A DNA stretch of 64,000 bases from Massilia polaris (GTDB lineage Bacteria; Pseudomonadota; Gammaproteobacteria; Burkholderiales; Burkholderiaceae_D), in NCBI RefSeq assembly GCF_012927275.1, contig NZ_JABBGG010000013.1, positions 1 through 64,000 on the forward strand, written 5' to 3'. The notes under the pieces are model-generated. The model saw only the letters and a list, made by a program, of their open reading frames with translations. It was not told the origin of the DNA and searched no databases. Made by a program: the position numbers and the translations under genes. Positions 58,325 to 64,000 of the stretch are shown one piece after another (the first letter of the stretch is position 1; the number at the start of each line of letters is the position of its first letter).

Positions 58325-58707
58325 TGGCTGGCGAAACAGCGAACGAGGTATTCATTTGCGAGTCCGATGCCGTTGCTGAAGGCGGCAGGGGTGTGCGTTT
58401 TCCGGTGCTGGCGTTTGGCGATGCCGCCACCGGCTTCGTGGTGCGCTACGACGGCAAGCCGCACGCCTACCTGAACCGCTGCGCCCACGTTCCTATCGAG
58501 CTGGACTGGGCCGAAGGCGAGTTTTTCGAATCGAGCGGACTGTACCTGATGTGCGCCACCCATGGGGCGATCTACGTTCCCGACAGCGGCCTGTGCGCCG
58601 GCGGCCCCTGCAAGGGAGGCCGGCTGCGCCCGATCGCCGTGCGTGAGCTGGACGACAAGATTTACTGGCAGCCGGACGAATTCATTCGTCCGCCGCAGGC
58701 GAAGTGA
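58324..58707 (+). CDS. Rieske [2Fe-2S] domain protein
   Basis: The 127-residue single-domain protein has the cluster ligands C53/H55 in NRCAHVPIELDW and C77/H80 in CATHGAIY. It lacks signal peptide and membrane helix, so it is a soluble ferredoxin-like carrier or the subunit of an unknown enzyme. It sits between a HAD phosphatase and an S49 peptidase; this order recurs in Burkholderiales, but its role is not known. Confidence 0.92.
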   Translation: MAGETANEVFICESDAVAEGGRGVRFPVLAFGDAATGFVVRYDGKPHAYLNRCAHVPIELDWAEGEFFESSGLYLMCATHGAIYVPDSGLCAGGPCKGGRLRPIAVRELDDKIYWQPDEFIRPPQAK

Positions 58708-58728
58708 TTGTTTGAACCAAAAGCGAGT

Positions 58729-59724
58729 ATGAACGAGAACCCGAATAACCAACCCGACAGCCGCACGACACCACGCGAGCTCAGCTCTAACTGGGAGCGT
58801 GAAACGCTGGAAAAGCTGATGTTCGCCACGCTGAAGGAACAGCGGGCGGCGCGGCGCTGGCACATCTTCTTCCGTTTGCTGATGATCGGCATCGCGGTGG
58901 TTGGACTGTGGATCTTTTTCGACCTGAGTATCCCTGGCGACGATGCCGAGGCGCTGGGCCGCCACACGGCATTGATTGAAATTGAAGGCAATATCGAAGA
59001 AGAAGGCAGCGGCGCGGCCGACAATGTCATCCCCTCGTTGAACAAGGCGTTCTCCGATAACGGCTCGGTCGCAGTGGTGCTGCGGATCAACAGCCCGGGC
59101 GGCAGCCCGGTGCAGGCGGGCATCATCGTCGACGAGATCAAGCGCCTGCGGCGCGGCTATCCGGCCAAGCAGCTGTATGTCGTGGTCGACGAAATGTGCG
59201 CCTCCGGCGGCTACTACATCGCCGCCGCCGCGGACCGCATTTTCGTGAACAAAGCGAGCATCGTCGGCTCGGTTGGCGTGCTGATGGACGGATTTGGCTT
59301 CACCGGCACGATGGAGAAGCTGGGCGTCGAACGGCGCCTGATGACGGCCGGCGAAAACAAGGGCTTCCTCGATCCGTTCAGCCCCCAGTCGGATAAGCAC
59401 AAGGCGCACGCGCAGGCGATGCTCAATGAAATCCACCAGCAGTTCATCGGCGTGGTGCGGGCAGGGCGCGGCAAACGCCTGAAAGAAACCCCGGAAACCT
59501 TCTCCGGCCTGTACTGGAGCGGCGCGAAAGCCGTCGAGATGGGCCTGGCGGACGGCTTCGGCACGGTCGACAGCGTGGCGCGCGATATCGTCAAAGTCGA
59601 AGATATTGTCGACTACACCGCCCACGAAGGATTGCCTGAGCGCGTGCTGAAGAAGTTCGGCGCGGCGGTCGGCGAAGGCGCGGTCAAGGCGATGGGCCCA
59701 GGAAATCTTCCCCAACTGCGCTGA
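58729..59724 (+). CDS. sppA: S49 family signal peptide peptidase (SppA-like)
   Basis: From ATG 58729 the 331-residue protein has one N-terminal helix (about 48-65). The S49 domain contains RINSPGGSPVQAG near residue 119, the nucleophile S159 in DEMCASGGYYIA and the base K211 in GENKGFLDPF. It degrades cleaved signal peptides in the inner membrane. A TTG start at 58708 is possible but less likely. It is the last gene of the rluC operon. Confidence 0.94.
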   Translation: MNENPNNQPDSRTTPRELSSNWERETLEKLMFATLKEQRAARRWHIFFRLLMIGIAVVGLWIFFDLSIPGDDAEALGRHTALIEIEGNIEEEGSGAADNVIPSLNKAFSDNGSVAVVLRINSPGGSPVQAGIIVDEIKRLRRGYPAKQLYVVVDEMCASGGYYIAAAADRIFVNKASIVGSVGVLMDGFGFTGTMEKLGVERRLMTAGENKGFLDPFSPQSDKHKAHAQAMLNEIHQQFIGVVRAGRGKRLKETPETFSGLYWSGAKAVEMGLADGFGTVDSVARDIVKVEDIVDYTAHEGLPERVLKKFGAAVGEGAVKAMGPGNLPQLR

Positions 59725-59744
59725 TATTCCGATACATATTTACC

Positions 59745-59772
59745 TTGAATGTTCGGGCAGGTGTTCTATATT
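59745..59772 (+). promoter_or_regulatory. Sigma-70 promoter of a putative small RNA
   Basis: TTGAAT (59745-59750) and TATATT (59767-59772) are separated by 16 bp, about 20 bp after the sppA stop. No protein start follows, but a structured region and terminator do. Confidence 0.55.
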
Positions 59773-59778
59773 AAGACC

Positions 59779-59953
59779 TGTAGTTCATTCTAAGGGGGGG
59801 CGCTATTACCAATCCACCGATTTGGCATCATATTGACTGAAGGAAGCGAACTACCGCTGCATCATGTAATGCGGTACTGAGAGAATTCTAATTCCTCGTA
59901 GTGTGTCCCAGACGGGACTTGGAAACGACGGTGCAATGCCGTCGTTTTCTTTT
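59779..59953 (+). ncRNA. Putative small regulatory RNA
   Basis: A transcript of about 170 nt would run from the promoter's start (about 59779) to a strong terminator. It has no good reading frame but several short hairpins: GAAT/ATTC with outer GAG/CTC near 59878-59898, GTCCC/GGGAC (59905-59918) and the terminator stem. GGA motifs occur at ACTGAAGGAAGC and near ACTTGGAAAC, which could be targets of an RsmA/CsrA protein. I recognise no known RNA family; it is not a tRNA, tmRNA or 4.5S RNA. Confidence 0.5.
59923..59953 (+). terminator. Rho-independent terminator of the putative small RNA
   Basis: AAACGACGG (59923-59931) pairs with CCGTCGTTT (59939-59947) over a seven-base loop, followed by TTTTCTTTT. 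The T-rich tail is also the left target duplication of the MITE-like element. Confidence 0.8.
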
Positions 59954-60070
59954 GCTATGTCGCCGTTAAGTGTGGAAATGTGCACGTCGCCTGCGCGCGA
60001 AGTCGGGTCCGCCAGTGGCGGGCACGCGTTGGTAGTGAAGGCGCATTCCACACTTTACGGTGACATAGCC
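59954..60070. mobile_element. MITE-like element of 117 bp with terminal inverted repeats
   Basis: The left end reads GCTATGTCGCCGTTAAGTGT and continues to 59980. The right end (60044-60069) is its near-perfect complement, with two substitutions and one single-base gap over about 26 bp. The nine bases TTTTCTTTT occur on both sides (59945-59953 and 60071-60079), as expected for a target duplication. The interior is non-coding. No transposase is present, so it would depend on a full-length relative elsewhere. Confidence 0.7.
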
Positions 60071-60112
60071 TTTTCTTTTGCCGTTCGGGTTTCGCGGAAA
60101 CGGTATAAACGC

Positions 60113-60496
60113 TTAGCCGACGCAGGACCGGTCGCAGCGCTCATCTTCGGCGTTCAGGCGGTACAGGATTGGACGGGTTGCGCCGGATCCTGCCAGGGCG
60201 GCGGCGTCATGGGCATCGACCGGCTGCGAAAAGCCGCCGCGCGCGATCCAGTCCTGCAGGCCTTGCTGGGTTTTTGCGTACCAGCACGCGCGCGCCGACT
60301 GGCTGTGCGGCAGGTTCAGGTTGGCACAATGCCGGCGGCTGCCGTCCTGCCAGCGCGCGATCACGAATTTCGCCGCGATGTGCGCGGCACGGCTCAACGC
60401 CGACTGCTCGTTGATGCCATGCGCGTCAGCACAGGTCGTACCAGCAAGGTCCCCGGCGGTGTTGAAATCCCGATCAGAATCTTGATTGACGCTCAT
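60113..60496 (-). CDS. Hypothetical protein
   Basis: A 127-codon frame starts MSVNQDSDRDFNTAGDL after AAGGGGA, about eight bases upstream. It contains several Cys and His residues (RHCANLNLPH, ARACWYAKTQQGLQDWI, ERCDRSC). There is no signal peptide or helix, and I do not recognise a family. A plus-strand frame over the same DNA runs through the MITE and is less likely. The gap 60497-60740 holds no other gene. Confidence 0.4.
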   Translation of the reverse strand: MSVNQDSDRDFNTAGDLAGTTCADAHGINEQSALSRAAHIAAKFVIARWQDGSRRHCANLNLPHSQSARACWYAKTQQGLQDWIARGGFSQPVDAHDAAALAGSGATRPILYRLNAEDERCDRSCVG

Positions 60497-60740
60497 GCTG
60501 TTTCCCCTTTTTACGTTGTCGGCTTCGCGTTCGGCTTAAGGACGAGCTAGGTATTTTTACCAGAATCATTCAGCCGATTCCTAATGATGTTTCAGTGTAT
60601 CAACGCGAAACCGGTCACTCTTGATCTTCCTCAAATGTGCAGCTTGCGCCGACTCAAATACCTAAAAACAATGAACTTTCCGCAAGGCACTGTCCAAAGC
60701 GTCCTTCCGAGCCCCCGGGCGTTCTGTTAAAGTCTCGCCC

Positions 60741-61454
60741 ATGAGCAAATTATCCCTGGACCGCATCCTGCAATCGCAAGGTTTCGGCACCCGCAAATAC
60801 TGCCGCGCGCTGATCGAAGACGGCGACGTTGCGATCAACGGCGAGATTCAAGACAGCTACAAGAGCACGGTCGACACCGATAACCTCGTCCTCGAGGTGT
60901 TCGGCGACGAGTGGAAGTACCGCCAGCACGTCTACATCGCGCTGAACAAGCCGGGCAACTTCGAATGTTCGCGCAAGCCGAGCCACCATCCCGGCGTGCT
61001 GACCCTGCTGCCGGAACAGTTCACCTGGCGCGATGTGCAGCCGGTGGGCCGCCTCGACCACGACACCACCGGCATGCTGCTGATGTCGGACGACGGCCCG
61101 TTCATTCATGCGCAGTCGTCGCCGAAGCGGCACGTTCCGAAAATCTACCAGGCCGCCACGGCCGAACCGGTCACGCCGGAGCTGATCGAACAGCTGCTGG
61201 CGGGCGTGCAGCTGCATGACGAACCGGCGCCGCTGGCGGCACTGTCGTGCGTGCAGCGCGGCGACAAGCTGCTCGAGATCGTCCTCGAACAAGGCAAGTA
61301 TCACCAGGTCAAACGCATGCTGGCCGCGGCCGGCAACCACTGCAGCGCGCTGCACCGCTCCGCCATCGGCGGCCTGACGCTCGAATCGCTCGGCCTGGCC
61401 GAAGGCGAATGGTGCTTCCTGGAGCAAGCACAGCTGGACCTGCTCGTCCCGTAA
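60741..61454 (+). CDS. rsuA: RsuA-family 16S rRNA pseudouridine synthase
   Basis: The 237-residue protein has an N-terminal S4 domain (about 1-50) and the RsuA/RluB-type active site GRLDHDTTGMLL with D106. KYHQVKRMLAAAGNHCSALHR near residue 188 matches the K-(F/Y)HQVKRM motif of the family. It probably modifies U516 of 16S rRNA; RluE or RluF specificity is possible. It is followed by an FAH-family gene 14 bp later. Confidence 0.9.
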   Translation: MSKLSLDRILQSQGFGTRKYCRALIEDGDVAINGEIQDSYKSTVDTDNLVLEVFGDEWKYRQHVYIALNKPGNFECSRKPSHHPGVLTLLPEQFTWRDVQPVGRLDHDTTGMLLMSDDGPFIHAQSSPKRHVPKIYQAATAEPVTPELIEQLLAGVQLHDEPAPLAALSCVQRGDKLLEIVLEQGKYHQVKRMLAAAGNHCSALHRSAIGGLTLESLGLAEGEWCFLEQAQLDLLVP

Positions 61455-61468
61455 CCTCCAACGAACAC

Positions 61469-62467
61469 ATGAAACTTGCAACCATCAACGACGGTACGCG
61501 CGACGGCCAGTTGGCTGTTGTCTCGCGCGACCTGAAAACCGCGCACCTCGCCGACGGCATCGCCCCGACCATGCAGGCAGCGCTCGACGACTGGGCGTTC
61601 ATCGCGCCGCAGCTGAACGAACTGTCGCAGCTATTAAATAGCGGGCGCGGGCGCCGCACCTTCGACTTCGACCCCGCCAAATGCATGGCGCCGCTGCCGC
61701 GCGCCTACCAGTGGGCGGATGGCTCGGCGTACGTGAACCACGTCGAACTGGTGCGCAAGGCGCGCAACGCCGAGATGCCGGAATCGTTCTGGGAAGACCC
61801 GCTGATGTACCAGGGCGGCAGCGACGATTTTATCGGGGCGATGGACGACATCGTGCTGGCCCATGAAGAGTGGGGCATCGACTTCGAAGCGGAAGTGGCC
61901 GTCATCACCGGCGACGTGCCGATGGGCGCGACCGCCGACGAGGCTTACCAGCAGATCCGGCTCCTGATGCTGGTGAACGATGTCTCGCTGCGCAACCTGA
62001 TCCCGCCTGAACTGGCGAAAGGCTTCGGCTTCCTGCAATCGAAACCGGCCTCGAGTTTTTCGCCGGTGGCGGTGACGCCGGACGAACTGGGCGATGCGTG
62101 GAAGGGCGGCAAAGTGCACCTGCCACTGCGTTCGACCTGGAACGGCAAGCTGGTTGGGCAGCCGCATGCGGGTGTGGACATGGTCTTCAATTTCCCGCAA
62201 CTGGTGGCGCACCTGTGCAAGACGCGCAACGCGCGGGCCGGCAGCATCGTCGGGTCGGGCACGGTGTCGAACAAGGACGCCAGCCGCGGCTATTCCTGCA
62301 TCGCCGAAAAGCGCTGCCTGGAAATGATCGCCGACGGCGTCGCCGGCACGCCGTTCATGCTGTTTGGCGACACGATCAAGATTGAGATGCTGGATGGCGC
62401 CGGAAAGTCGATCTTCGGTGCCATCGAGCAGACCGTGAAGCAGGCTGAAGCGAAGCGTTCGCGGTAA
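61469..62467 (+). CDS. Fumarylacetoacetate hydrolase family protein
   Basis: From ATG 61469 the 332-residue protein begins MKLATINDGTRDGQLAVVSR and has the FAH C-terminal fold, with metal-binding residues in IVLAHEEWGIDFEAEVAVI near residue 129 and GSGTVSNKDASRGYSCI near residue 263. FAH enzymes cleave C-C bonds in tyrosine or aromatic degradation. The N-terminal FAA_hydrolase_N region is present. The frame extends upstream into the pseudouridine synthase gene, but that part is out-of-frame coding. The exact reaction is unknown. Confidence 0.92.
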   Translation: MKLATINDGTRDGQLAVVSRDLKTAHLADGIAPTMQAALDDWAFIAPQLNELSQLLNSGRGRRTFDFDPAKCMAPLPRAYQWADGSAYVNHVELVRKARNAEMPESFWEDPLMYQGGSDDFIGAMDDIVLAHEEWGIDFEAEVAVITGDVPMGATADEAYQQIRLLMLVNDVSLRNLIPPELAKGFGFLQSKPASSFSPVAVTPDELGDAWKGGKVHLPLRSTWNGKLVGQPHAGVDMVFNFPQLVAHLCKTRNARAGSIVGSGTVSNKDASRGYSCIAEKRCLEMIADGVAGTPFMLFGDTIKIEMLDGAGKSIFGAIEQTVKQAEAKRSR

Positions 62468-62555
62468 GCGCAAACGGCTGGGCGAACGCCATTGCGATGC
62501 CTCCAAATCTGGTGTAACGTAGTTTTGTAGTTACGTCGCTACACTGGAGGGCGCC

Positions 62556-62813
62556 ATGGGCACCGTCACGACATTAAATGGCCGCGAGTTCAACCAGAAT
62601 ACAAGCGAAGCAAAGAAGGCCGCCGAAAAAAGTCCCGTATTCATCACGGATCTCGGGCGACCTACCCATGTCCTGCTCTCGATTGAGGATTACCAGCGCC
62701 TCGAAGGATGGGGACGCAAGATCACCGACCTTTTGTACATGGAAGGTGTTGCCGAGATCGAGTTGGAAATGCCGACCTTTCCAGATGTTGCGGTAGCCGC
62801 CGACCTGTCCTGA
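62556..62813 (+). CDS. Phd/YefM-type antitoxin, orphan
   Basis: The 85-residue protein begins MGTVTTLNGREFNQNTSEAK, contains SPVFITDLGRPTHVLLSIEDYQRL at about 26-49 and ends VAVAADLS, like antitoxins paired with FitB/VapC-type PIN toxins. It appears intact, with a GGAG-type site upstream. The toxin gene that should follow is reduced to a fragment. It could still repress its own promoter or neutralise a related toxin, but not the 47403-47840 one by obvious similarity. Confidence 0.88.
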   Translation: MGTVTTLNGREFNQNTSEAKKAAEKSPVFITDLGRPTHVLLSIEDYQRLEGWGRKITDLLYMEGVAEIELEMPTFPDVAVAADLS

Positions 62814-62819
62814 AAGGCG

Positions 62820-62937
62820 GGATCTGAAGCAGGGGGCATGCTCAAAATGTGGTTCGAGAATCATATTCTTCCCGCACTATGGAAGTATCCTCGACGTTAA
62901 TGTCGCAGTGGCGCGGCGAAGCCTGATCGCTAATTAA
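62820..62937 (+). pseudogene. Relic of a PIN-domain (VapC/FitB-type) toxin
   Basis: Just after the antitoxin stop, one frame reads GGMLKMWFENHILPA and a second frame, shifted by one base near 62877-62880, reads YGSILDVNVAVARRS. Together they resemble the central stretch of FitB-type PIN toxins, where a WFE..ILPAF.GRIL.VD..VARR run is typical. The N-terminal half with the first catalytic Asp and the C-terminal part are gone. Identification rests on this short match. Confidence 0.55.
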
Positions 62938-62960
62938 TTACCCGACAATAGGGGATGTAC

Positions 62961-64000
62961 ATGCTGTCATCCGATGCGGCCAGCAACTGGCCGGTTCCGA
63001 CCGTACATTCCCCCAACATCGGCGCGGTGCGCCTGGCCGCGGGGCTACTGCAGGGCATGGTTCTTTACCTGCTGTATCAGGCAGTCAAAGACAAAGCATG
63101 GCCGGCGACTGAGCCTTTATTGTCAGGTCCACTGCTGCTGGTGTGGCTGATTGTTCCGGTCATCTTTATCTCCAGCCTGGGCGTGCTAAACCGGCGACAG
63201 CTTATCATTTGGATTCCGGCAGCCGCCGCCGTGCTGGCCGCCCTCGGTGTTTACGACGTCTGGCGTGCTGCCAGCCTGAATGCGGCGCCGTACGCGGCGA
63301 ATAACAAGTCGGTTCACCTTTCCAGTCAACTCATCTTTGTCTCGACGGTCGGGTTCTTCATTGCACAGTCGCTGATCATGGCCGCCGCTGGCGAGAAGCG
63401 CCGCATCGCCTCGTACCCGGCTTACTTTGAAACCGCGTGGAAGCAATTCGTGCAACTCGCTTTCAGCGGATTGTTCGTCGGGGTCGTCTGGCTGGTCTTG
63501 TTATTGGGTTCGGAGCTGTTCATGCTGATCAAGCTGGACTTCCTTCGCAAGCTGATCAACGAATCGTGGTTCGTCATTCCGGTGATCGCCTTTGCTTTTT
63601 CGTGCGCGATGCACATCACCGACGTGCGCCCGGCCATCGTGCGCGGCATCCGCACCTTGCTGCTGGTGCTGATGTCGTGGATCCTGCCGGTCGCCGTGCT
63701 GGTCATCGGCGGCTTCCTGCTTAGCTTGCCGTTCACCGGCCTTGAACCGCTGTGGGATACCCGCAGCGCCACGGGGGTATTGCTCGGTGCGGCGGCCCTG
63801 TTGATTGTGCTGATCAATGCCGCCTTCCAGGACGGCGCGCCGGACGTGGCGGCTGCGCGGGTCGTCCAGGGCAGCGTCCGTCTCGCGGCCTTGCTGCTGG
63901 TGCCGATAGTGGTGATCGCCATGTACGCGCTGGGACTTCGCGTAGGCGACTACGGGTGGACAACAAGCCGGATCCTGGCAGCCGCGTGTCTCATCGTTGC
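62961..64000 (+). CDS. DUF4153-type multi-spanning membrane protein (cut by window end)
   Basis: An open frame of at least 346 codons starts MLSSDAASNWPVPTVHSPNI and shows at least eight hydrophobic segments, among them AAGLLQGMVLYLLYQAV near residue 27. FETAWKQFVQLAFSGLFVGVVWLVLLLGSELF near 157 is the block on which the DUF4153 call rests. AGGGG lies six bases before this ATG; an ATG two codons earlier overlaps that site. The frame has no stop before 64000. Function is unknown. Confidence 0.72.
   Translation, partial: MLSSDAASNWPVPTVHSPNIGAVRLAAGLLQGMVLYLLYQAVKDKAWPATEPLLSGPLLLVWLIVPVIFISSLGVLNRRQLIIWIPAAAAVLAALGVYDVWRAASLNAAPYAANNKSVHLSSQLIFVSTVGFFIAQSLIMAAAGEKRRIASYPAYFETAWKQFVQLAFSGLFVGVVWLVLLLGSELFMLIKLDFLRKLINESWFVIPVIAFAFSCAMHITDVRPAIVRGIRTLLLVLMSWILPVAVLVIGGFLLSLPFTGLEPLWDTRSATGVLLGAAALLIVLINAAFQDGAPDVAAARVVQGSVRLAALLLVPIVVIAMYALGLRVGDYGWTTSRILAAACLIV

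Noticed and set aside
59903-60550. A 215-codon plus-strand frame after sppA
   Set aside because: It starts inside the small-RNA terminator, runs through the MITE-like element and has no ribosome site.

Overview
This window comes from a betaproteobacterium of the Oxalobacteraceae type (Massilia, Duganella or Janthinobacterium-like). The genome is GC-rich. It carries a phasin of polyhydroxyalkanoate makers, the Burkholderiales order rluC, HAD phosphatase, Rieske protein, S49 peptidase, and a complete alpha-hydroxyketone quorum-sensing locus of the kind called jqs in Janthinobacterium/Duganella. Genus-level placement is inference from gene content; no rRNA gene is present.

Layout. 1-126: end of an IS3-family element. 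167-6165: phasin, DMT exporter plus nitroreductase, a PBP7-like endopeptidase, an IclR regulator, diacylglycerol kinase and a 1-Cys peroxiredoxin. 6283-10003: sulfate uptake (TauE/SafE-like permease, cysT, cysW, cysA). 10031-14280 (minus): aldo/keto reductase, pyrD, both N-degron aminoacyl transferases (bpt, aat) and a Nudix hydrolase. 14401-14560: initiator tRNA with its own promoter and terminator. 14601-24961 (mostly minus): AlkA-type glycosylase, DMT exporter, xdhC, a degenerate M48 lipoprotein, dut, coaBC, lspA, ileS, ribF. 25142-29332: palindromic repeats, then a TonB/ExbB/ExbD/ExbD/TPR energy-transduction operon read leftwards. 29813-34611: the stress trio prkA, DUF444, spoVR. 35210-38770: adenine deaminase-type enzyme and a large FtsX-type permease. 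38829-43785: jqsR, jqsS and divergent jqsA, followed by a fatty-acid hydroxylase/sterol desaturase and a truncated hemoglobin. 43790-48076: rmuC, a CoA-transferase, a TMEM175-type channel and a PIN/Phd toxin-antitoxin pair. 48249-52791 (minus): chrA, moaA, an unrecognised 57-residue ORF, mobA and moeA, overlapping at most junctions. 52847-59724: rne and the divergent rluC operon. 59745-60070: a probable small RNA whose terminator tail has been hit by a MITE-like element. 60113-64000: a weak hypothetical ORF, an RsuA-type pseudouridine synthase, an FAH-family hydrolase, an orphan antitoxin with a toxin relic, and a DUF4153 membrane protein cut by the window end.

Most of the window is core housekeeping DNA in tightly packed operons. 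The best candidates for something new are the extended quorum-sensing locus, the small RNA with the nested MITE, the coupled small ORF in the molybdopterin operon, the M48-like lipoprotein that has lost its catalytic glutamate, and the decayed toxin behind an intact antitoxin. All calls rest on reading translations and motifs by eye; no database search was run.
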